Part shown: piece by piece, positions 1-5,380 of the stretch
Numbering within the stretch: the first letter of the stretch is position 1
How the letters are laid out: each line of letters begins with the position of its first letter
Origin: Acidobacteriota bacterium
GTDB taxonomy: Bacteria > Acidobacteriota > Terriglobia > Acidiferrales > UBA7541
Assembly (NCBI GenBank): GCA_003131705.1
Contig: PKUY01000179.1
Span: forward strand, 12,713 to 18,205
Length of the DNA stretch: 5,493 nt
Direction: 5' to 3'
Notes under the pieces: generated by a model
Seen by the model: the letters and a program-made list of their open reading frames with translations, nothing else
Databases searched by the model: none
What the model was told of the DNA's origin: nothing
Program-made: the position numbers and the translations under genes

Positions 1-580
1 GGCTGGATTCATCGTGCAAAGCGCAGCTCAGCCTTGGCACGTGATTGTTCGATTGAAGCAGCGCAATCGCGCCCGCTTCCCCTAGGCGCTCGATCCACCG
101 CTCGACCATCCATGTTGGATGCGAGTGCAGAATTCCAAAACATTCGGCCTTTGCGATGTTTGCAGGCAGGAATTTCTCTGCAGGTGCGTTCGCTTCGGCG
201 GCTGCTCGGCGCAGCACCGCATTCACCAGCGTGGCCGCCGAACTCTTCCGCGCGAGCTTTACCATCTCGACCGATTCGTTCACCGCGGCCCGCGCCGGAA
301 CTTTGTCCAGGAATCGAAGTTGGTAGATACCCAGGCGCAGCGCGAGCGTCACCGCCAGATCCAGCCGCTCGACCGGCTTCTTCAAATGCCGCTCGAGCAA
401 AAAATCAAGCAGCCGCCGCCACCGCAGCACGCCCATCGTGAGCCCGGTTGCGAGCGCTGCGTCCGCCAGTTTTACATTGGCCCCAAGCTCGGCATGCAGC
501 ACGTCGCTCGCGTACGCGCCTTCTGCTTCGACGCGGCGCAGAATTTCATAGGCAATCTTCCGGGCTGGGCTAACGGCCAT
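1..580 (-). CDS. rsmB: 16S rRNA (cytosine-967-C5)-methyltransferase RsmB, N-terminal part (runs off the left edge)
   Basis: Only the first 193 codons are in the window; the SAM-dependent methyltransferase domain lies beyond the left edge. What is visible is the NusB-like RNA-binding domain (about residues 5-130), recognised from the GVLRWRRLLDFLLE stretch (50-63), LALRLGIYQLRFLDKVPARAAVNESV (written here only as positions 78-103) and LVNAVLRR (118-125), followed by the HPTWMVERWIERLG linker (154-167) that leads to the catalytic domain in this family. The family methylates C967 of 16S rRNA in the cytoplasm, using S-adenosylmethionine. The start is well fixed: an in-frame TGA lies four codons upstream, so the ATG at 580 is the first ATG available. 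The ribosome binding site is weak (GGA five bases upstream). The gene is last of the four minus-strand genes visible, 92 nt after fmt, the usual def-fmt-rsmB order. The family call is firm; activity cannot be judged without the C-terminal half. Confidence 0.93.
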   Translation of the reverse strand, partial: MAVSPARKIAYEILRRVEAEGAYASDVLHAELGANVKLADAALATGLTMGVLRWRRLLDFLLERHLKKPVERLDLAVTLALRLGIYQLRFLDKVPARAAVNESVEMVKLARKSSAATLVNAVLRRAAAEANAPAEKFLPANIAKAECFGILHSHPTWMVERWIERLGEAGAIALLQSNNHVPRLSCALHDESS

Positions 581-599
581 TGTGTTCCATCAAAACACA
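581..599 (-). repeat. Inverted repeat directly before the rsmB start
   Basis: TGTGTT (581-586) and AACACA (594-599) are perfect inverted copies around a seven-base loop. On the rsmB message the stem would abut the start codon and cover the weak GGA site, so it could lower initiation. The pairs are mostly AU and GC mixed, and the stem is short, so its stability is modest. Confidence 0.3.
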
Positions 600-672
600 G
601 GACGCGGGGAAAGTGGAAAAAGAGGAAATAACACCGCAAGGTTGCAGCACGACGCCGCTCGCAGAAATGGAT

Positions 673-1647
673 TCAACTCCCGAAGCGTTCGCCCGAGGTG
701 AGCCGCACGCCAGACGCGAATTCCCGTGGGGTCACTCGCTTGCGTCCTTCGATCTGCACGAATTCCAACTGCAACCAGGTGCCATTGCCGCAGCTAACGA
801 GAACCTCGCTGCCGAGCGCGACGATGGTTCCGTTCGTCCGTGGATCGGTCCCGAACGTGGATTTCAGACCTTCCTCCAAGCCCTCGGAAAAAAGAGGCAT
901 CCCCCAAATGTTGCAGCGCTTTCCCAAGAGCGACGTGAACGCTCCGGGCCACGGTTGCAACCCGCGAATCCTGTTGTAGATTGTCCGCGCGTCGAGCGAC
1001 CAATCGATGCGCCCGTCTTCTTTCTTGAGCGGCGGGGCAAACGTGGCTTGAGAATTATCCTGCGGTGTCGGCGTGATTGTTCCCCCGTCGAGCCCTCGCA
1101 CCGTTTTCGCGATCAGCTGAGCACCCCACTCGGCGAGGAGAAACGTGAGCTGCGGTGCCGTTATATCCGGTCCGATGTCGGCGGCGTGCGTCAAGAGAAT
1201 AGGGCCCGTATCCAGCCCGGCATCGATGAGCATAGTCGTGAGGCCCGTTCGAGTTTCGCCATTCACGATTGCCCAATTGATGGGCGCCGCCCCGCGATAT
1301 TTCGGCAGCAGCGACGCGTGAAGATTGATCCATCCGAGCCGCGGGATTTCGATCAGCCGCGCGGGGATAATTTGCCCGTACGCGATGATGATGACCACAT
1401 CTGGCGCAATCTCCCGGAAGTAATCGAATGCGGCGTCCGATTTGATTTTTCCCGGCTGAAAGACTGCGATGTGGGCCTCGATGGCCGCATTCTTCACCGC
1501 CGAGCTTGCGGTTTCGTGTCCGCGTCCGCGCGGGCGATCCGGCTGCGTCACAACTCTCACGACCTGAAAATCTGGTTGCGCAATCAAATGCCGCAGCGTG
1601 GGCACGGCAAACGCCGGCGTGCCGCAAAAGACGATTCGCAGGGGCAC
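673..1647 (-). CDS. fmt: Methionyl-tRNA formyltransferase (GTG start)
   Basis: This cytoplasmic enzyme transfers the formyl group of 10-formyltetrahydrofolate to the amino group of Met on initiator tRNA. The 324-residue product is close to the E. coli length (315). The N-terminal Rossmann-like formyltransferase domain (1 to about 190) starts with RIVFCGTPAFAVPTL and carries TQPDRPRGRG (34-43), the loop region that in this family contacts tRNA. The catalytic triad is intact: Asn108 and His110 in INLH, followed by ASLLPKYRGAAPI, and Asp146 in IDAGLDTGPI. ATFAPPLKKEDGRIDW (201-216) links to the C-terminal OB-like tRNA-binding domain. The start codon is GTG, chosen because the family's N-terminus begins right there; the only sequence between it and the def stop is 6 nt, with no clear Shine-Dalgarno, so translation is probably coupled to def. 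The stop is TGA. Identity is very secure. Confidence 0.97.
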   Translation of the reverse strand: MPLRIVFCGTPAFAVPTLRHLIAQPDFQVVRVVTQPDRPRGRGHETASSAVKNAAIEAHIAVFQPGKIKSDAAFDYFREIAPDVVIIIAYGQIIPARLIEIPRLGWINLHASLLPKYRGAAPINWAIVNGETRTGLTTMLIDAGLDTGPILLTHAADIGPDITAPQLTFLLAEWGAQLIAKTVRGLDGGTITPTPQDNSQATFAPPLKKEDGRIDWSLDARTIYNRIRGLQPWPGAFTSLLGKRCNIWGMPLFSEGLEEGLKSTFGTDPRTNGTIVALGSEVLVSCGNGTWLQLEFVQIEGRKRVTPREFASGVRLTSGERFGS

Positions 1648-1653
1648 GGCGGG

Positions 1654-2163
1654 TTACCAGTCGCCGGCTTTTTTGAGTTTGCGGATTTTCCGCTTGATCA
1701 TGTCCCGCTTGAGTATGCTGAGGTGCGTGATAAAGAGGATTCCGTTGAGGTGGTCAATTTCGTGGCAAAACGCGCGGGCCAGCAATCCCTCTCCGCGCAT
1801 CTCGAATTCCTTGCCGGCGGCATCTTGCGCTCGCACGGTTACATACTGCGGTCGCGCAACGTGCCCACGAAATCCGGGCACCGAGAGACATCCTTCTTCT
1901 TCCCGCTGCTCGCCCTCGGCGTGAATGATTTCGGGATTCGTGCAGACGATTTTGGCTTCGAGATTTTTTCCCAGACTGACGTCAATCACGCATACGCGGC
2001 GGCTGGTTCCAATTTGAGGCGCCGCGAGTCCCACGCCTTGCGCCGCGTACATCGATTCAAACATGTCGGCGACCAGCGTCTGCAGCTCCTCGTCGAATTT
2101 TTCCACCGCCTTCGACGGTGTCTCGAGAACGGGGTCGCCGTACCTCACGATCGGATGAATCAT
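1654..2163 (-). CDS. def: Peptide deformylase
   Basis: This metalloenzyme (usually Fe2+) removes the formyl group from the N-terminal methionine of nascent proteins. The product is 169 residues, the same length as E. coli Def. All three family motifs are present: GVGLAAPQIG (43-52), EGCLS (90-94, metal ligand Cys92) and HEIDHLNG (134-141, metal ligands His134 and His138, catalytic Glu135). The C-terminal tail is lysine- and arginine-rich (LKRDMIKRKIRKLKKAGDW, 151-169), fitting association with the ribosome. The frame stays open upstream to 2280, overlapping aroC, but the ATG at 2163 is chosen because it begins MIHPIVRYGDPVL, the standard family N-terminus, and has AGGA 10 nt upstream. It lies 46 nt after aroC and 6 nt before fmt, its partner in the formyl-methionine cycle. 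Nothing looks broken. Confidence 0.97.
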   Translation of the reverse strand: MIHPIVRYGDPVLETPSKAVEKFDEELQTLVADMFESMYAAQGVGLAAPQIGTSRRVCVIDVSLGKNLEAKIVCTNPEIIHAEGEQREEEGCLSVPGFRGHVARPQYVTVRAQDAAGKEFEMRGEGLLARAFCHEIDHLNGILFITHLSILKRDMIKRKIRKLKKAGDW

Positions 2164-2173
2164 CGCGTTTCTG

Positions 2174-2177
2174 TCCT
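2174..2177 (-). promoter_or_regulatory. Ribosome binding site deciding the def start
   Basis: AGGA on the minus strand, 10 nt before the ATG at 2163. Together with the family N-terminus it favours this start over longer readings reaching back into aroC. Confidence 0.6.
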
Positions 2178-2209
2178 GAAAAATCTGCCCTGCAATATGC
2201 CGACAAAAG

Positions 2210-3382
2210 CTAGAAATTATCCAGCTGCCGCTGATACCCGTCAAAATTCCTGCGTGTTTCCTCGATCGAGTCTCCGCCAAATTTCTCCAGCATCGCCCCG
2301 GCCAGCATGGCGGCCACCATCGCCTCGCCCGCCACCCCTCCCGCGGGCACCACGCAGACGTCCGAGCGTTCGTACGCAGCCTTCACGGCCTCTTTGGTGT
2401 TCATGTCCGCGGTAAGCAAGGCGCGGCGCAGCGTTGAAATCGGCTTCAGATATCCGCGCACCACAACATCCTGTCCGTTCGTGATGCCGCCTTCCAGACC
2501 GCCGGCCCGATTCGATGAGCGGTCGAATCGCTTCCGGCTGTTGTCATATCGGATCTCATCTTGAACCTCCGAACCGTAGCTTCCGGAGTTCGTAATACCT
2601 GTGCCGATCTCCACGCCTTTCACTGCCTGGATGGACATGATCGCTTGCGCGAGCAGCCCGTCGAGTTTTTCGTCCCACTGGCCGTGATTGCCCAGTCCCG
2701 GAGGAAGTCCGCGCGCGACCACTTCGAAAATTCCGCCGACGGAATCGCCGGCACGCAGCACGTGATCAACCTCCGCTTTCATTCTCGCTTGCGTTTCCGG
2801 ATCGACGCAACGCAAGGGCGATTCCAGGTCCTCGCAGATTGCCGTGATTTCATCCCAGGTCGCGGGTCGCTCCAGGCGGACGTGGCCTACGGCAATCGTG
2901 TGGCTCACAATCGTAACGCCAAACTCGCGCAGGAAAAGTTTTGCAAGCGCTCCTACGGCCACCCTGGCGGCTGTTTCGCGCGCGGAAGCGCGCTCCAGCA
3001 CGTAACGCGCGTCGTGAAAATTGAATTTCTGCGCGCCAGCCAGGTCCGCATGCCCCGGCCTGGGAGCCGTCAAATGGCGCTGCGAGTCCTCTGCGCCCTC
3101 GCTATCCTCCACGGGCAGCGCCTTCTCCCAATTTTTCCAGTCGCGATTCTCGATACGAAGTGCGATGGGGGCGCCGATTGTTTTTCCATGACGCACGCCG
3201 GAGAGAAACTCCGCCTGATCTTTTTCGATCCGCTGGCGTCCGCCTCGCCCATATCCCAACTGCCGCCGGTGCAGCTCTCGCCCGATGAACTCCATGTCCA
3301 CCAGAACTCCAGCGGGCAGTCCGGACACCCAGGCCACCAGAGCCTGCCCGTGAGACTCTCCGGCAGTAACGAATCGCAGCAT
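2210..3382 (-). CDS. aroC: Chorismate synthase
   Basis: This enzyme is the last step of the shikimate pathway: it converts 5-enolpyruvylshikimate-3-phosphate to chorismate with reduced FMN as cofactor, in the cytoplasm. The product has 390 residues, like the long bacterial type (about 390 in Bacillus, 361 in E. coli). The family hallmarks run in order: AGESHG (7-12, with His11), GYGRGGRQRIEKD (43-55), HGKTIGAPI (65-73), RPGHADLAGAQKF (108-120, with the second conserved His111), LERASARETAARVA (129-142), GDSVGG (212-217), SNRAGGLEGGI (290-300), KPISTLRR (313-320) and ERSDVCVVPA (338-347). The start ATG at 3382 begins LRFVTAGESHG directly, and GGGAAGG sits 11 nt upstream. It is the first gene of the minus-strand group and has a good promoter about 40 bases upstream. 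Finding it ahead of def-fmt-rsmB mixes amino-acid and translation functions, but there is no sign of transfer. Confidence 0.98.
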   Translation of the reverse strand: MLRFVTAGESHGQALVAWVSGLPAGVLVDMEFIGRELHRRQLGYGRGGRQRIEKDQAEFLSGVRHGKTIGAPIALRIENRDWKNWEKALPVEDSEGAEDSQRHLTAPRPGHADLAGAQKFNFHDARYVLERASARETAARVAVGALAKLFLREFGVTIVSHTIAVGHVRLERPATWDEITAICEDLESPLRCVDPETQARMKAEVDHVLRAGDSVGGIFEVVARGLPPGLGNHGQWDEKLDGLLAQAIMSIQAVKGVEIGTGITNSGSYGSEVQDEIRYDNSRKRFDRSSNRAGGLEGGITNGQDVVVRGYLKPISTLRRALLTADMNTKEAVKAAYERSDVCVVPAGGVAGEAMVAAMLAGAMLEKFGGDSIEETRRNFDGYQRQLDNF

Positions 3383-3393
3383 GTTTAGCGGTG

Positions 3394-3400
3394 CCTTCCC
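3394..3400 (-). promoter_or_regulatory. Ribosome binding site of aroC
   Basis: GGGAAGG on the minus strand, 11 nt before the aroC ATG at 3382 and downstream of the predicted transcription start near 3412. The spacing is a little long but within the usual range. Confidence 0.5.
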
Positions 3401-3418
3401 TTTAGGAGCAGACGAAGG

Positions 3419-3447
3419 ATTCTACCGGACGCACCCGCGCCCGTAAA
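3419..3447 (-). promoter_or_regulatory. Predicted sigma70-type promoter of the aroC group
   Basis: On the minus strand, TTTACG (-35, positions 3447-3442) and TAGAAT (-10, positions 3424-3419) are separated by 17 nt. The -10 matches the consensus at five of six positions and the -35 at four. Transcription would begin near 3412, giving a leader of about 30 nt before the aroC start with its GGGAAGG site. Position and spacing are seen; promoter activity is inferred. Confidence 0.6.
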
Positions 3448-3496
3448 GGCCGCATGACCTGCACTTCCGCTGCTCTTGTGTCGCGCCGATGTTTGC

Positions 3497-3525
3497 TTGA
3501 CGCGCTGCGCAGCGGACGTTACGCT
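3497..3525 (+). promoter_or_regulatory. Predicted sigma70-type promoter of the mlaEFD group
   Basis: TTGACG (-35, 3497-3502) and TACGCT (-10, 3520-3525) are separated by exactly 17 nt. The -35 matches consensus at five of six positions; the -10 keeps the key T, A and final T. Transcription would begin near 3532, about 35 nt before the mlaE start. The spacer holds a perfect palindrome that could be an operator. The two divergent -35 boxes are about 50 bp apart, so a factor bound between them could act on both directions. Confidence 0.55.
3503..3514. repeat. Perfect 12-bp palindrome inside the mlaE promoter spacer
   Basis: CGCTGCGCAGCG reads the same on both strands and begins right after the predicted -35 box, ending five bases before the -10. 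A palindrome at this place would suit a dimeric repressor, but in GC-rich DNA such a palindrome can also arise by chance, and no second copy was seen in the window. Confidence 0.4.
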
Positions 3526-3566
3526 TTCGGCAGACTCGGCTGAGCCTCGGCGGCCGCTTCGCAAAC

Positions 3567-4370
3567 ATGCCCGAAACAAGCGAAACGCTGTCTCTCTCGT
3601 CGGTAGTCGGGGATGCAATCAGACGCCAGATCTTCGCCGTTCAGGATTTCTCGCTGTTGTCCATGCGGTCCGTCGTAAATGTCTTTACGCCGCCCTACTA
3701 CTGGACCGACGCCCTCGAGCAAATGGATCTAATCGGAGTCGGCTCGCTCCCCATCGTTATCATCATCGGATTTTTCATAGGCGCGGTCTTGGTGTTGCAA
3801 ACATCGGCGCAGTTCGAGCGTTTTGGTGAGACCGCGCTGACGGGCGACGCCGTCGCACTCGCGCTTGTACGCGAACTCGGGCCCACGATCACGGCAATCG
3901 TAATTGCCGGCCGCAACGCATCGGGGATGGCTTCCGAACTCGGCTCGATGGTAGTGACCGAGCAGGTGGACGCGATGCGTGCGTTGGGCACGGACCCGAT
4001 TCGCAAGCTGATGACCCCGCGCGTGATCGCCACCGTGCTCGTGTTACCGTTGCTGGTGGCCGTGGCGGATTTCGTGGGGTTGGTGGGTGGTTTTCTTGTC
4101 GCATATTTCACTCTTCAGTTAGGTGCGGTGCAGTTCTGGACGCGAGCGATCAACGCTCTCGATTTCGGAGATCTCGTCCAGGGCTTCGTCAAGCCGATTG
4201 TTTTCGGTTTCATCATAGCGACCGTCGGATGCTATCAGGGCTTGCGAGTGAGGGGCGGAACGCAGGGAGTTGGGCGCTCGACGACCCAGGCAGTGGTAAT
4301 CTCGTCGGTCCTCGTAATCGTCATTGACGCTTTCCTTTCCCGTCTCCTGCTTTGGTCGTTCAGCCGATAG
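3567..4370 (+). CDS. mlaE: MlaE-family phospholipid/MCE ABC transporter permease
   Basis: This is the inner-membrane permease of an MCE (Mla-type) lipid transporter, which moves phospholipids between inner and outer membrane. The 267-residue product (E. coli MlaE has 260) has a partly amphipathic N-terminal stretch (about 18-45), then hydrophobic segments near 57-80, 94-115, 151-182, 206-224 and 240-264. Family motifs are clear: RELGPTITAIVIAGRNASGM (102-121), SELGSMVVTEQVDAMRALGTDP (as positions 123-144), PRVIATVLVLP (151-161), KPIVFGFI (209-216) and GVGRSTTQAVVISS (234-247). The ATG at 3567 is the earliest usable start; no clear Shine-Dalgarno precedes it. It leads the plus-strand group, with mlaF and mlaD behind it, and a promoter lies 42-70 bases upstream. 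I use the symbol in the family sense; the actual cargo (phospholipid, sterol or another lipid) cannot be read from the sequence. Confidence 0.93.
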   Translation: MPETSETLSLSSVVGDAIRRQIFAVQDFSLLSMRSVVNVFTPPYYWTDALEQMDLIGVGSLPIVIIIGFFIGAVLVLQTSAQFERFGETALTGDAVALALVRELGPTITAIVIAGRNASGMASELGSMVVTEQVDAMRALGTDPIRKLMTPRVIATVLVLPLLVAVADFVGLVGGFLVAYFTLQLGAVQFWTRAINALDFGDLVQGFVKPIVFGFIIATVGCYQGLRVRGGTQGVGRSTTQAVVISSVLVIVIDAFLSRLLLWSFSR

Positions 4371-4381
4371 GCATCGACCCG

Positions 4382-4399
4382 CCCGGGGATCTGCCCGGG
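4382..4399 (+). repeat. CCCGGG hairpin in the mlaE-mlaF gap
   Basis: Two CCCGGG copies (4382-4387 and 4394-4399) flank a six-base loop GATCTG and can form a six-pair all-GC stem, 12 bases after the mlaE stop. No T-run follows, so it is not a classic terminator. It could stabilise the 3' end of an mlaE transcript or slow transcription before mlaF. Confidence 0.35.
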
Positions 4400-4450
4400 A
4401 CTCAAGAAAGCGCCCAAAAACGGCCGCTGCGAATCGCGCTCATTTCCATC

Positions 4451-4456
4451 TATAAT
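4451..4456 (+). promoter_or_regulatory. Possible internal -10 box ahead of mlaF
   Basis: A perfect TATAAT lies six bases before the alternative mlaF start ATG at 4463, so a transcript started from it would begin at or next to that ATG. The -35 region at the proper distance (TGCGAA, 4428-4433) is poor and there is no extended -10 TG. It may be chance, but no clear Shine-Dalgarno precedes either candidate mlaF start. Confidence 0.3.
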
Positions 4457-4498
4457 CACCGCATGCTGCGCCCTTCCCGCCCGGCGCCCATAAGCGAA

Positions 4499-5347
4499 AT
4501 GTCCACCATCGTTCCGGGCGAACCGCTCATCGCGTTCAAGGATGTTCACATAGGTTTCGACGAGGGCGAAGTGCTGCGCGGAATTTCTTTCGAAGTTTGG
4601 CCCGGCGAGACGAAAGTGCTCCTTGGCGAAAGCGGCTCGGGTAAGACGCTTCTCATGAAAATGGCGGCGGGCCTGATGCGAGCCGACGCGGGGCGGATCC
4701 GGGTGATGGGCCACAATGTCGAGGAGATGCCGGAGCACGAGCTCCTCGATTTCCGGCGCCATCTCGGCTTCGTCTTCCAGGAAGGCGCACTGTTTGACTC
4801 TATGACCGTCGCCGAAAATGTCGCGTTCCGTTTACGCGAAGAAAACGTGCCGGACGCAGAAGTACACAGCCGCGTGCTCGAAACTTTGCATTTCGTCGAA
4901 ATGGAATCGGCTCTGGACAAGTATCCGGCCGAGCTATCAGGCGGCATGCGCCGGCGCGTTTCGATCGCGCGCGCGCTGGTCGACCGCCCTCCGTTGGTGT
5001 TTTACGATTCGCCCACTGCCGGGCTCGATCCGGTGACTTCGCAAACAATCATCACGCTGATTCTTCGCGGACGCGATTTGCAGGGCGTTACATCGATGCT
5101 CGCCACGCATCGCGTACAGGATGCTTTCGGCCTCGCGCGTTTCCGCTTTGACCAGGCAGCCGACCGAGTTGTGCGCGAGAGTAATAATGGCGAACAGCCG
5201 GCCGGGCAGCAGAACCACCACGAGGATTCTGGCCCGACGAACATTCTCGTTCTGCGCGATGGGACAATTTATTTTGAAGGCGCGGCGGAAGAAATGCTCC
5301 AGACGTCCGACGATTACTTGAAAACATTTTTGGCTTCTGCGGAATAG
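4499..5347 (+). CDS. mlaF: MlaF-family MCE transporter ATP-binding protein
   Basis: This is the cytoplasmic ATPase that powers the MlaE permease. From the ATG at 4499 it has 282 residues: Walker A GESGSGKT (43-50), Q-loop FQEG with Gln94, ABC signature LSGGM (146-150), Walker B ending LVFYD (Asp170), D-loop AGLDP (174-178) and H-loop THR with His204. Two things are odd. The residue after the Walker B aspartate, normally the catalytic glutamate, is Ser171 (codon TCG at 5009-5011). A polar stretch of roughly 30 residues (about 214-246, rich in Gln, Asn, Asp, Glu, Arg) separates the H-loop helix from the last strands, ILVLRDGTIYFEG. The start is uncertain: ATG 4463 is in frame, adds 12 residues and follows a TATAAT, while ATG 4499 gives the usual short lead before LIAFKDV. 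The frame is open back into the end of mlaE. The ABC family call is certain; the MlaF role follows from its neighbours. Confidence 0.92.
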   Translation: MSTIVPGEPLIAFKDVHIGFDEGEVLRGISFEVWPGETKVLLGESGSGKTLLMKMAAGLMRADAGRIRVMGHNVEEMPEHELLDFRRHLGFVFQEGALFDSMTVAENVAFRLREENVPDAEVHSRVLETLHFVEMESALDKYPAELSGGMRRRVSIARALVDRPPLVFYDSPTAGLDPVTSQTIITLILRGRDLQGVTSMLATHRVQDAFGLARFRFDQAADRVVRESNNGEQPAGQQNHHEDSGPTNILVLRDGTIYFEGAAEEMLQTSDDYLKTFLASAE

Positions 5348-5367
5348 GATTTGTGTTCGGAATACTG

Positions 5368-5373
5368 AGGAGG
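5368..5373 (+). promoter_or_regulatory. Strong Shine-Dalgarno site of mlaD
   Basis: A full AGGAGG lies seven bases before the mlaD ATG. It is the only complete Shine-Dalgarno in the window; mlaE and mlaF have none that is clear. It fixes the mlaD start and suggests that mlaD is translated more strongly than its upstream neighbours. Confidence 0.85.
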
Positions 5374-5380
5374 GAATGCG

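Noticed and set aside
581..672. Terminator or promoter between fmt and rsmB
   Set aside because: The minus strand has a pyrimidine-rich tract (about 607-632) but no stem before it, and no convincing -35/-10 pair, so neither is called.
2164..2280. Longer N-terminus for peptide deformylase
   Set aside because: The extra 39 residues overlap the aroC end, match nothing in the family, and the start at 2163 has the standard N-terminus and a ribosome site.
580..2415. 611-codon plus-strand frame antisense to fmt, def and the end of aroC
   Set aside because: It lies opposite three genes with complete family motifs, has no recognisable domain, and its composition (rich in Arg, Pro, Ser, His) is typical of the shadow of GC-rich coding DNA.
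2978..2993. GCGCGC-GGAA-GCGCGC perfect hairpin with a GNRA-type loop inside aroC
   Set aside because: It encodes part of the strongly conserved ERASARETAA motif, so protein constraint and GC-rich codon use explain it.
2561..3388. 275-codon plus-strand frame antisense to aroC
   Set aside because: Fully opposite a chorismate synthase with all motifs; no domain or signal of its own.
3385..3618. Minus-strand frame and overlapping plus-strand frame (3476-3829) across the aroC-mlaE gap
   Set aside because: Both overlap the better supported promoters and mlaE start, have no family likeness, and no ribosome site was seen.
4235..4762. 175-codon minus-strand frame opposite the mlaE-mlaF junction
   Set aside because: It lies opposite coding sequence of both genes and has no recognisable domain.
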